From Bifiguratus adelaidae (taxonomy: Eukaryota; Mucoromycota; Endogonomycetes; Endogonales): a DNA stretch of 64,000 nucleotides. Position 1 is the stretch's first letter. Each line of letters opens with the position of its first letter. The notes under the pieces are model-generated. The model saw nothing but the letters and a program-made list of their open reading frames with translations. It was not told the DNA's origin and searched no databases. A program made the translations under genes and the position numbers. Positions 1 to 10,580 of this stretch are shown here, in pieces. The stretch is taken from contig MVBO01000043.1 of NCBI GenBank assembly GCA_002261195.1, positions 5,114 to 69,113 on the forward strand, written 5' to 3'.

Positions 1-96
1 AGCATCGCCATAGTACTGGTGAGCTTGTCCTGCCAAGGGCGGCTCGACAAACTCGGGTATATTCATCTCAAACGACGATATGACTTGAACCGCCAT
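1..96 (-). CDS. Start of unknown protein, cut by left edge
   Basis: An ATG at 96 on the minus strand opens a frame that stays open for 32 codons to the window edge, beginning MAVQVISSFEMNIPEFVEPP. It lies 55 bp downstream of the stop of the same-strand sterol-transfer gene, which is normal spacing here. I do not recognise the family from so short a piece. The start codon is the only ATG that makes sense at this position, but without the rest of the gene the call is tentative. Confidence 0.4.
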   Translation of the reverse strand, partial: MAVQVISSFEMNIPEFVEPPLAGQAHQYYGDA

Positions 97-151
97 GGTT
101 GTTCAGAAGAGGAAGAATTCCCTTTTTTAGAATGTAGTGATGAATAGATGT

Positions 152-3100
152 CTATCCAGTTGTCCCTTCTGTTAGTTCTATGATACGTCTCAACTTCCGT
201 TCAGCAGCGGCGACAATGGCCTGTAAATCATCTGCACTTGTCAGCACCTCATCGTGGTCGAGAATAGATAGAATGGACGATTTGTGATCCACCCCAGAGG
301 CTTGAGGGGATGATGGCGCGTTTGGCACGTCTTGATCGACCGTCTTGATCCATTCCCATACCTTGGCTGCCTCCTCCTTCTGTAGATTTCGCATTGTAAA
401 GCGACTGATTCCCCTATCATATGAACCATGCGATAGCTCCTTGACTACAAATCCTAGTCGGAGATACACAAGCCAGTTGATCCAGATACCCAATAGTACG
501 GCGAAAAGAGCCAAGTGAAACCAGGTAATGGATATATCTGGAGTGTGAAATGCCAACTTTGTGATGACTCGTGAATCGGGTTGTAGATTAGTAAAAGACT
601 GAGGATAGATTCTGGAGAGAACATTGGCGATTGCGGTGGTTATGGTGCCGCCAATGTCCTCGGCGAGTATGAGGTACCGTGATTTATCAGCATTGACCGG
701 ATGATGTTGTCGGTCATGTTGTTCCTTCTGAGGAGAAGCATCCGCAGTATTGGAAGCATCTTTTTCGCGCATGCTTCTTCGCTTAGGACGGTTAGTGTCC
801 TTCTCCGATCCCGTAACGTCCTCAGAGCGTTTCCTTGAATGGCTCGCAATGTACGCTTGGAGCGCCTTGTCTAAATTGCGAAAGTAGGTTGTTTGACCTT
901 CCAACGTCCCTTTTTCAATCGGTGCTACGCCAGTTCATTAGACAATGCTATGATATATGTGTTATTCCCAACTCACCTTTCAGCCAGCTGCTTTTAGTCC
1001 ACTCGATCGAGAAGCTAACAATCAGTCGGGCCCTTGACGGGCTTGCCCACATTATGCATGTACGTGTCTTGACATAGAAGGAACTTCCAGACGGCACATC
1101 GGGCGTTGATGTCGTCGTAATGGTTGTGATATGATCTAAAGGATCGTTCTCAATAACCTCGTCCGTCAAATTGCAACGTGTCTGTTTTGGACCTATGATA
1201 TGGTCAGCTTCTGCATTATTGCATATTGAAAGACATACCCATCGATGCGTTCAGTTGCTTGATGTAAGTACTTGTGCGCTTATTGTCTGACCAAGTTCCG
1301 AATTCGATCTCTGAACAGCGTGTGATAAATTAGTCAGAATTTGCACGTAGCAGTTATTGTGCTTGTTGACACACCTTGAGCCCCTTCCTTGTCCCGTAAG
1401 TAATCTTCCACAAATCTTCTCTTAAATATGATATCCCAAAGCCGCTGTACTGAGCACGGATATGTCGTGTCGAGACAGGCAATCTCGGATGAATGGGTAT
1501 CGGCAGAAAGACACGAACACGTAGTGGGTTCAGCGGGTGCGTCAATCATCTCGTCAATATCATCAGAATCATCTCCTGGAGAGATACTCGCTACAAGAAA
1601 TTGCTTGGTTTATACCCGCGCGATGAAATGCGCTGTGCAACTTACATCGACGCATGCTGCTTGTATCGTCGCCATTGATGGACTTGTTGGAGGCGCGCAA
1701 GGGACGCATGTACCGCAAGCCCGGATGACAGCTACGCCAAATCTCCACAAGTTGATCATATACGACGTCACGTGTCAACAGCGAGGCGAAAAAATGTTTG
1801 GCATGTAATGTTGATATTTGTATTGCGTTCGGGAAGATGCGAGCATTCATGCGCTTCTCAATCGAAACAATCTCTGAAAAGCCAATGACAAGCTATGCAA
1901 ATGAAGTGGGTGAGCTCAAAGAGGACTATGTGATCGAGGGCAACATACCGTGGTCACCCATCCGAATATATTTGCATTGAAGCAAATGTTGTTTTCGGAA
2001 ACGTACAGGCGTCCTTGGACAAGGATTTCCTTTTGATAAGCGCAGCCATAATCTAAAGGAAAAGCATGAGCAAATGACATTTGAGCGCTTGGGAGCCTTG
2101 CCTTCTATGAGATTGTCATCTTCCGGGACACTTCGAAATAATGCATGGAAATCGGCATTTCTCTTTTCAGATGCGAGCGGAAAGCCAGTGACGGAACTAA
2201 CTGTGCGATCTATGGTTGCAGACGAGGAGTTTGTTGAATTTATACTCGCTGTGCGATGTGATCTTGTGGTCGCGAGGGGTGTCGTGATCGATGTGGATGG
2301 AAGAGCGGGAGCTGCAGATGTAGCTTCTGCGAGTAATGGATGAGTTGAGTTCTGGTCCAGGGGCAAATCCGTAGGCAAGTCAAGCGATCCTTTGCTGCTT
2401 CCTATAGTTGTGCTTCCAAGTGTCCCTGAAGACCCTGATTTCGCAGGTGTGCCGGCTAAAATGGATGCTCCAGGTTGCGACGTCTTCGATGTCGCACGCC
2501 CCTCATTGACCGATGGACTATCTGAAATGGTGACGGCTGATGTTCGCCGTTTTCCCGAGGCATATTCCCTATCTGCTGATAATTGAGGCGAAGCCTTTGG
2601 TGACGGGACTTGACGATGTTTGTGATCTGCCGGCTCTTCTGGCGCCGAGACTGATCGATGCCGACCATGTGTTTGCGGAAGTTTAAGCAAGCTGTTTGTT
2701 GGCTTGCTCGGCTTGCTCGGCTTGCTCTCTGAGGCTGCCCGTGGTTTTGAAGCAGGAACAGAATCATTTGAGTCTACATCGCTGTTTGTGCCCGAGTCGC
2801 CATAATCAAGGGCAAGTTGCAAAGCCCCATTGATCGGTCTGGGTTGCTTCAGCTCGGCGTTAGGAGTCAAGCTGCCAGACCTCGGATAAAAAGGTAGTGA
2901 TTCTATCTCTGGCTGAGCTATAGGTGTATTCGGAGGGAGATCATCGTCGTTTAAGAGGTGCTCAAGCGTCAGCGAAGGTGCGGACGACGCTAATATGGAG
3001 TCGGAGAAGATGGCTGTGGTAGCGGGCGCGTTTGCATTCACCTGTGAGGGTGAGCTTCGGTTGGATCCAGTGCTATTTCCTCCTAGCGCTGATGCGTTGA

Positions 3101-3233
3101 GTGTACTCGGCGCCTTCGGTCTTGAGACGGTCTCAGACTCGTCACTGTCGCTGGTAACCGGGGTGATATCGCTCTTATCGGTTCGCTTCCGAACTCCGAG
3201 AGTGGAAGAGTTCTTCAATGGGCTCGTCATCAT
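152..3233 (-). CDS. GRAM-VASt sterol-transfer protein (Lam/Ltc family)
   Basis: Lam/Ltc proteins sit in the ER at contacts with the plasma membrane, mitochondria or vacuole and move sterols through a StART-like VASt domain. Seven exons (2102-3233, 1949-2052, 1646-1892, 1375-1590, 1239-1310, 977-1192, 152-924) join in frame to about 919 residues. Residues 1-360 are Ser/Pro-rich and probably disordered. A GRAM domain follows (about 361-490, from FHALFRSVPEDDNL through LYVSENNICFNANIFGW). The VASt domain spans roughly 530-690 (VQRLWDIIF, IEFGTWSDN, SFSIEWTKSSWLKG, IEKGTLEGQTTYF). One membrane span lies near 795-818 (WFHLALFAVLLGIWINWLVY). The order GRAM, VASt, C-terminal anchor is that of the family. 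The first intron uses a GC donor. Which yeast Lam it matches best cannot be settled by eye. Confidence 0.9.
2053..2101 (-). other. GC-AG intron in the sterol-transfer gene
   Basis: The 49-nt intron begins G|GCAAGG and ends CCTTTAG. Splicing here restores the GRAM core (NLIE then DYGCAYQKEILVQGRL). No GT donor nearby keeps that frame. GC donors are a known minor class of U2 introns and, as here, usually have a strong flanking consensus. Confidence 0.8.
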
Positions 3234-4161
3234 TATAAGCTAGCCAGCTAGTGCTCTTCCTGTGCGAGCTTCAGGCGCAAGTTGTGTGAGTGCAAAGGTC
3301 GACTCACCTCTTGGCGAAACTTATTCTTACCGAAGCGAGATGAAAAGGAGCTTGTGTGCTTCAGATGGCGCCAGGGCTCACCAACCACAGTGTGGATGGG
3401 CGTGTTGCGTTACAAAGGCGTGCAATGAGCAATGTGACAGGAACCTCCACTTCGTGGCTAAAGGCAGTCGCCAGTAACGTAGAGTGCACCAATTTCCACA
3501 AGCTCCGCTACTACCTAGGGTAGAAGAGAATGCGTCTATCGCTCCTAGCACAGTGCGGCAGTTGCGACAAGACCAAACACTCAACAAACACTTTCAGTCA
3601 ATGAGGCGAATGCCATGTGCTCATGGACTGCGAATTGCGTTGGAAAAGCGAGAAAAAGCGCGCCAAAGCTTATTGTTTGCAAATTCCCTGTGGGATGCTA
3701 CGTCAGCCAATGTATCATCTTGCGCGTTTCTTTTTCAACCGACTTGTCCAATTGGAACCATGTCTCACGACCATTAGCCAACGGATTTGTGTGAATGATG
3801 TCATGATCGAACGATAAAATGATACGGATCAGCGGTTTGACAACAGAAAAGTGCTTATCTCTGGAATACTGTTGTTGATCGATAAAGTGTTGCAGAACAC
3901 TGCTATACTTCCACCTCACTTTTGCCATTCGCGAACGCCAATGCTGCCTCCAATGTTTTGAAAGCAAATGTACCATGTGAAAGACTGCGGATGTTTCCAT
4001 TGATTCACATTATCCTTGTCTCACTGGTCATAATCTAGCGCTCAAAAGTTAACATAGGTCATTTGATCGAGATTTGCATCTATGTACCATACATGAAGGA
4101 TTCATTCAATTTCAACTCATCGACCATTGTCTTCGGTAATAAAGGCAGTGTATAGACCATA
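3234..4161. promoter_or_regulatory. Divergent intergenic region
   Basis: About 930 bp separate the start of the minus-strand sterol-transfer gene from the plus-strand Arb2 gene, so both promoters must lie here. Short open frames exist on both strands but show no recognisable domain and no consistent splice sites. I see no repeat or RNA gene. Confidence 0.5.
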
Positions 4162-5895
4162 ATGTTCCGGCGGCGTCCAAAGAAGAAGGTGTTGCTAGAG
4201 TTCCCAAAGACATTAGAGGACTTTGGGTATTACATTACCGACAAAGGCTCCGTCAGGAACAAGGAGAACGGTAAGTTCACCACGCGTCGAATGCGTGCTC
4301 CGGGTCCAAGCCCAGCAAACAGGCCACAGAACTGGCAATAGAAACGACGACCCTTCCCAATGCCGGGCCGGCTGCTAATGTCGCCTTAGGAGAACCTTTC
4401 GACTTTGAACATTCGGAGGACAAAGAGTTCAACTTACAGCGGTCGGACGCTTTTACAGGTTGTTCTATCTCTCCTTCGGCTGTTGATTTCTAATGCTCGA
4501 TTGCCGGTATTATTAGCGATTCTGAACAAGCTGGTTGATCAAAAACTAGTACAGGAACCTTACAACCTGAAAGCGGTGCAGATACCCACACATCCAGAAA
4601 CTGGACAAGTTGCAGAGTGGTACTGCACAATTTACATGAGGTAACGCTCAATCAGGGGTATTCATCACAGTTCCTGACTCTTTTGGCACGCTAAAGCGAA
4701 AATGCAATGACGACAACCGACAAATTGCTCGTGATGGTTCCAGGGCTGAATATAAGGTTTGTACAAAATGCTCAATTCCAACAATGGTTTATCCTTCGAC
4801 TATTTCAGGGTGGGGCAGTGGTCGCGGCGTTATATGGTGGACACCAATTTGGTGGTGAGTGATCCAAGCCAGATCAGGTTGAATTTCCCAACGCTCTAAT
4901 GAGAATGTAGAAAGGCTCCGCCCTGGAGGCTATTAATTTAGCCAGGAAGCATGGTCACGAAGTGATGCTGGCCAATCCGAACGAAAATTTCTGGGTGAAC
5001 GGTAGCGGAGAGGTAAGTAGGGGTACAAGCTTCGCAAGGTATTTCACTCATTTTCAATGGCCAGTACATGTTGACCAAACGTAGCAAAGACCCCCAAGCG
5101 ATACCAGGCAAGTGCTCTTGAATATACGAAATTTGCCAGCCCACATCCAATCTGAACCATTTACAAAGCCATGGAGGATCCAGGCGCCCATTGCCGATAT
5201 ATCTTTGACCACTTTATAAGGTAATGAAACAAAAGCAAAAGTCATGAGGCTCATCTCCATGTTAGCAAATGCAACGCCAAGCAAATTTTCTTTCTCGTGC
5301 AATCCTATGCCAGTGTGTGCGTGCTCAGTTTGATGGAGCAGCACTGTGAGTGATATCCCCATAGTCGTCAATCTTTAACTCACCATGACGTTTAGTCCCC
5401 TTCTTTCAGGACAGAGTCAAGGGCATTGTCGTAGCACAGACTGTACACAATATTGACACGATCCATGAGCCTGACCACAAGACATGGATCCGGAAGGTAG
5501 GTACACTGTAGCACATCCAAGATTTCCGCACTGGCTAAATGTGTACAGCGTTGCCTAAACTGGTCAAGTGACCATGAGCCTTACTTGAGTATTTACAACG
5601 ATGCCAGATTTGGATGTCTCACAGCCTCAGCGGGTAAGGTTACCAAACTGGTCAAACTCCGCTTACCCTTGGCACAGATGTTGATATGGCTGATGCGATC
5701 ATTCCTAAAACACTATCCACCACACTAACCATATTTGATGGCCTCTCGCGTTCATACACAATTCCTGAACTAGCATCGCAATTTGAAACAGCGCTCGAAG
5801 ACGTCGGGAGCGAGGAAGAGGCAGACGACGATGACGATGGAGAGGTTCATACTCTAGATTCCTTGCGAGCAGCGCAACAACGTCTCCATCAATAA
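4162..5895 (+). CDS. Arb2-domain protein (FAM172/Arb2 type)
   Basis: Arb2 domains are alpha/beta-hydrolase-like folds found in fission yeast Arb2 (Argonaute siRNA chaperone complex), at the C-terminus of Hda1/Clr3-type deacetylases, and in FAM172A. Twelve exons join in frame. The protein starts MFRRRPKKKVLLEFPKTLED. Family landmarks follow in order: FGYYITDKGSVR, GEPFDFEHSED, TDKLLVMVPG, VGQWSRRYMVD, GHEVMLANPNENFW, HCRYIFDHFI, IFFLVQSYAS, VKGIVVAQTVHNID. The end is acidic (EEEADDDDDGEV), stop at 5893-5895. The start is the ATG nearest the conserved region. The seventh intron (5108-5168) uses a GC donor. Family identity is good; a role in RNA silencing here is inference only. Confidence 0.8.
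5108..5168 (+). other. GC-AG intron in the Arb2-domain gene
   Basis: A 61-nt intron with donor CCAG|GCAAGT and acceptor TTACAAAG. Splicing gives AIPAMEDPGAHCRYIFDHF, which matches the family, whereas reading through does not. It is the second of three GC donors found in this window. Confidence 0.8.
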
Positions 5896-6015
5896 ATCGT
5901 AGCTCAGATTTATGCGTGACGTTGAATTCTCCTAAACCTTGCGCCACTAGTGATTGATCTATATTGGGGTGTGGCGTCGAGGGTGTAAGGCTTGCACTTC
6001 TTCTCGTCGTTAGCG

Positions 6016-8542
6016 ATGAGTAGTACGGTCGCTCAACCGAGCATACATAGCACCTCGAATGGTGCTCAGAAGCGCCGTCGCTCAACCGACGTGCAAGAGA
6101 ATCAGAAAAAGAAATCCTATCTGCCAACTCCGCAAACACCTTCGGTCCCTACCCTTGCGGAGGTGTCTCTGGAGACCCACGACTCGGCGGAAGATATAAA
6201 GAAGTCAGCTTCACCAGAGCCTAATGTACCGCTTTCTCCGCCGTCGCGACCATCCAATCGCTCGCCGGATAGCATCAAGGCGGAAGGTGTTCCATATGAA
6301 CAAGGTCGGTCACAAGGCTGGGGTGCTGTTGCGAGTCCGGTTCAGCCACCGCGCAAGAATGGGCAGTTGCCTCCTTCATCACGACAACAACAATTTAGCG
6401 GCAGTTACGTGATTTCTCCCACGGAAGCGCTTCGCGAAAAGACGCCCCCGCAACATCCGCTTACACAGTCTAGCACCAGCCTCGCGCCGAGAGATAGACC
6501 CAAACATCCGCTCTCGAACAGCACGTCACCTACGCCTTCACCTTTGGACAATCATGCAGAGGTTTCCACCTCGCCCGTTGAGGAGAAGAAAGATATACAT
6601 AAACAAGGAGACGCTAGCTTGGCTGATAGAGGACTAACAACCGATGCGCCGGCACCACAGCGGTTACCGCTTTTGAAGCCAAGGAGAGATGATTCATCTC
6701 AGGATATGGAAGTTGATGACGACGGGAAGCATTATCATTCGAATTCACTACCGGACTATTATCAACCGCCCCTATCCTCAAAGGCTTCCCGAACACATCG
6801 GGCGAATGCACGTCAGATAACACAAAGCGCCTCACCCACCAGTTTATCTGGCGCTGCAAATTTGACTCCTCATCGCGCCAGCCAGAGCGGTGCAAGCGGG
6901 GGAAAAGACGTGCATCCATCAGATCCCTCTCGTCCTTATGTTTGTCCAGAGTGCTACTCGTCCTTTTCGCGCCCCCACAACCTCAAATCCCATCTTGCAA
7001 CCCATTCTTCCGAACGTCCCTTTCCCTGCCCGGATTGCGGTCATTTCTTCAGGCGGCTGCACGATCTTAAGAGGCATCAGAAGCTACATACCGGCGAAAA
7101 GCCGTATAAATGCGACGTGTGCGATAGAGGATTTGCCAGGCTAGATGCCCTTACTAGGCACAAGCGTCCGGAGAATGGCTCCGCTTGCGGCGGACGTCAG
7201 AGCAGGGGGCGCAGCTCGCAGTCCCAACAGGGAAGCAAAAGTAGAGTAGACGGTGAACAAGCGATTAAGGGGAAAACGGAAGAAGAACGGCTCCGACGAC
7301 TCAGTACGCGCTCGGACGATGCAGTCCTTCCCAGACGTTCCGCCAGTAGAACTGGGTCCTGGACTGGTGAAGACAGACAAGGCAGCTTTAGCAGTGACTT
7401 CGGCCCGATCGGGCATCGCAATGCAAGCTTTTCGGAAGTTGATTCTTCACAACCTCGTGGCAATTTTAGTTTTTCCGACGGAGGTTCTCGTCAAGATAGC
7501 TTCTCCGATGTCGGATCGCGACAGGGCAGTATTTCGGAATTGAGCTCGCGACGAGGCAGTGTGAGCGACATCACTGCGAACCGTCAAAATAGTATTGGCG
7601 ATGGTGGCCCAATGCAAGGCCACCGGTTTTCTCGGGAGGCCAGAATGATAAAGAGTGCGGCTGCCAATGCCGCAGCCGCCGCTAACGCGTTATCCACCGG
7701 AGGCAATGCTGGTCCGGACACCCCTCGACGTTGGTCTTCCGCAGAAGCCGCTCATAAGCCGTATATTCCCCCAATTCATATTCCGCATCGGGCTTCGCAG
7801 CCAATGGCAGTCAGTTATTCACCAGGTTCTGCACCATCCACTGCACCTGTGCGCACGCTTTCTGGTAGCGCATCCGCATATACTTCATATCCGCTTACTA
7901 ACGGCCCTCCTCCCCCATCTCCACCGCATCACCATCATCCTAATTCGCATTATTCTCATCCCTATTCCGCCCAACCCAATAGTGCACCCTCATACCGGCA
8001 TCATCCTCCTTTACCCCATCATCCTTTACCTTCATCCGGCATTCCTCCCAGAACAGGCAGCGCCTCTCCCCCAAAAGTACATCCTCCTTTACCCATTCCC
8101 CCGGGAAATCAATCTCGCGCTCCTTCCGACGTTCTTGCTTACCCTTCACATATTGATTCCAACTACGGCACGGGTCGACCGCCGCCTCGAGGTCATCCTC
8201 AGCCGCACGGCAGGCCACCGACACCCACGTTCCCCGATGGCCATCACCCTCAGGACATAACCATTCAGCATCTCGAATACGAACTATCACGAGAGCGTGA
8301 GCGAGCACGCCTAGCTGAGGAAGACCTCAGACGCATTAAAGACATTGCTGGACCCGACGTGGCTGCCGAATTTGCCCATCTTCGTAAAACGATCAATGAT
8401 CTTCAGGTGGAAGTAAGTGGCTTCGATAGCATTTGATGGCCTTGCCTAACGACATGTCCAGAATCGTACATTGCGGTCTTTGATTCAAAATGGTTTCAAG
8501 GATTCAGGCGGGCAAGACAAGGAAGAGCCGAGTCAAGATTGA
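6016..8542 (+). CDS. Crz1-like C2H2 zinc-finger transcription factor
   Basis: About 825 residues in two exons (6016-8412, 8462-8542). Three C2H2 fingers lie near residues 303-390. The first two read RPHNLKSHLATHSSERPFPC and HDLKRHQKLHTGEKPYKC; the third, FARLDALTRHKRPENGSAC, ends in Cys. This is very close to the finger block of yeast Crz1, the calcineurin-activated calcium-response factor (RPYNLKSHLRTHTNERPF there). Both flanks are disordered: Ser/Pro-rich N-terminus, then after the fingers a run of RxxS repeats, a His/Pro-rich stretch, and a C-terminal coiled coil (LEYELSRERERARLAEEDLR). The start is the first in-frame ATG. I could not find a convincing calcineurin-docking PxIxIT motif, so Crz1-like describes the fingers only. 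The gene ends 59 bp from the convergent neighbour. Confidence 0.85.
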
Positions 8543-8601
8543 CACTTTGTAATAATACCATTGAAGAATTGTACAAGATGATTTTTATAGTTCTATGCAA
8601 A

Positions 8602-9527
8602 CTATTGAAACATGCCACGCAGAATAACGGCGCTACTTAACAATGCAATTCCAAATGTGAAGGTGTATGGCATTAAGAGATCGGACAAGCCAGCACTACC
8701 ACTGCCCGTATAGCACGTAGCGCAATTGCCACCTACACAGCATCAGCATTCCGAAACCTACTTCAAAGTCCACTTACTGCTGGTCGATGTCTGATAAGGT
8801 TGAGGACTATAGATACCTATCGTCAAGCGCGTATTGGGCTCCAACCATCCACCGCTTGGCCACGCACTAGGTCCTCGTTGATCAAACAATTGCATGGTAT
8901 AATAACCCTCTACTAGGGGTTGCGTCTGTGGGACATTGGCCAAATTCCACACAACACTCGAAGCCAAGCCTGGCATCGCCGTGACAGACCAGGTCTCGGT
9001 GCCCGGACCAACGGCCTGCAAGGTCAGATTTTGAGGTTGAACGAGTAGATCGGTGTAAGTCCAAGAGAAGGTGACATTGGCACCCATCTTGGCCAATGGC
9101 GCAAAGGTTTGATTGGGTATCGGCGTGATCCATTGTACTTGACCTGGTTGTACCGAATTACCAAAGGATGCCGAGGTCGGAAGTCCTGCTATGTTTGTCC
9201 CTGATCCTCCAGATTGTGGCGCGTTGGACGTTGCAGCGCCTGAGCCCGATGGCAGCGCACTTCCAGAATTTGTAGCGATAGCTGTCACGGGAGTGCTACC
9301 AGATGCGGGAGCTGGTGTCGGTGTGGGGATATTCTGAGAGGGGGTTGAGGAAGGTGTTGCACCAACGGGTGTGGCTGCAAAAGATAGAGAGAGAGATCGG
9401 TTATTTATCCTACAGCTATTACGTTGTGCTTCCTTTTACCTTGGCGTTTCTCTAGTCTAGCACCCGATATACCCTGTGCCAAACATAGAACCGCCAACCA
9501 TATCGAGATGGTTATTCGCATCAGCAT
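8602..9527 (-). CDS. Secreted or cell-surface protein, DUF7137-like
   Basis: Three exons (9440-9527, 8778-9374, 8602-8732) give about 271 residues. The N-terminus is a signal peptide (MRITISIWLAVLCLAQGISG) followed by a KR site. A Pro/Thr/Ser/Gly-rich linker leads to a beta-sandwich-like domain with the landmarks FAPLAKMGANVTFSWTYTDL and TIGIYSPQPY, which I associate with the fungal DUF7137 family. The last exon adds a small-residue stretch and a hydrophobic tail (LLMPYTFTFGIALLSSAVIL), so the protein is probably GPI-anchored or membrane-anchored at the cell surface. No enzymatic function is known. ATGs at 9527 and 9521 are both possible starts. The gene is convergent with the Crz1-like gene. 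Confidence 0.7.
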
Positions 9528-9765
9528 TGGTAAGGTTGTCCACGTTTTCGCTTCTTCGGAGCCTAGTAGCGTATATATGACCAGAGATATGTGCAAAGCA
9601 AGAACAGTGGCCCACTAGAGCAGGACAACACAATCCAATGACAAGTGTAAGAGATCCCTCCGTGTGCCTGCCCCTTTCGCTTCTAAATTTATCGCGTGTA
9701 CGAATGTTATTGTACGAATGTTGGTACAAAAATTTGCGTGTTGCTCACTTTGGATTTGCTTCGCC

Positions 9766-10494
9766 ATGGCCTACAAGGGATCTGCGACGCATATACACCG
9801 ACATGTGTCGAAACTACTAAAGGGAGGGCTACTCAAGGAGGCTCCTGTATGGTATCCAACGCTCTCAAAGATACCAGCTGGACCGTCGATTATTCGGAAA
9901 CAGAATGCGTCCCATGTCAACACATTGAGTCCCGCAGAGGAACACTTGATGCAACAACGAACGCAACGAACGACAATTCACCATAAAGCAAAGCACCTTC
10001 GTACGAAAACACCGACGCCGAAACCTATAGTGTATCCTGAAGATCACCTTCGACGCAAGTTTTACAAAGATCACCCGTTCGAGCTACATCGGCCAGTGAG
10101 CCTGATTGAGACCGATGACGCAGTGAATCGAACAGACTTTAGTGCTCTGCTATTACCTGGCATGCATCCCTCCGAAGTGACCGGGGAAACGTAAGTCCCT
10201 TTATTCAATTGCCGAAAGGAGTCGACATGAGACACGCACTCATTACCTTTTGTTCTTTGCAGAGTGATTCGTTATCAACTCTTCCTCATGAGCCAGCACA
10301 ACATGCCGGAACGGAAAGCCTATGTGAAAGCATGCAATGAATTTTACGAGATCCGTGCCAAGCAAGAACAAGAGGAACGCGCTGCTCGAGAAGAAGCCAC
10401 GCGATTGTTTGGTCAAGCCATGAATAAGCCAGCGACCGCTAGAGCACTGAAGCGCGAAGAGGTTGCCTTGAAAGGCGGATCCACCAAACCATAG
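9766..10494 (+). CDS. RSM25: Mitochondrial small ribosomal subunit protein mS23 (Rsm25)
   Basis: Two exons (9766-10190, 10263-10494) encode about 218 residues. The N-terminus, [20 protein letters not shown] then [20 protein letters not shown], matches the conserved start of mS23/Rsm25, where GLLKxxPxWY is the landmark. The C-terminal half is charged and helical ([20 protein letters not shown]), typical of mitoribosomal proteins. It would act in the mitochondrial small subunit. The ATG at 9766 is chosen because the conserved region begins at once; open sequence upstream is unlikely to be coding. TRM11 follows on the same strand 86 bp downstream. Confidence 0.85.
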
Positions 10495-10580
10495 AATAGA
10501 AGGAAGGACATTAACGTGTACAATAGCAGCACAGTAAAAAGTAGAAAAGGAAATTGTTCTTGTGAGCGGATCAGAACAGC

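Noticed and set aside
3262-4000. Open frames on both strands between the sterol-transfer and Arb2 genes
   Set aside because: They are short, lack domains and splice signals, and lie where two divergent promoters are expected.
7770-7800. PPIHIP as a calcineurin-docking PxIxIT motif in the Crz1-like protein
   Set aside because: Proline at the second position and proline in place of the final Thr do not fit the known motif well.
7655-8260. A 201-residue Pro/His/Ile-rich frame inside the Crz1-like gene
   Set aside because: It is an overlapping frame of a His/Pro-rich coding region, kept open by codon bias; the main frame is clearly the gene.
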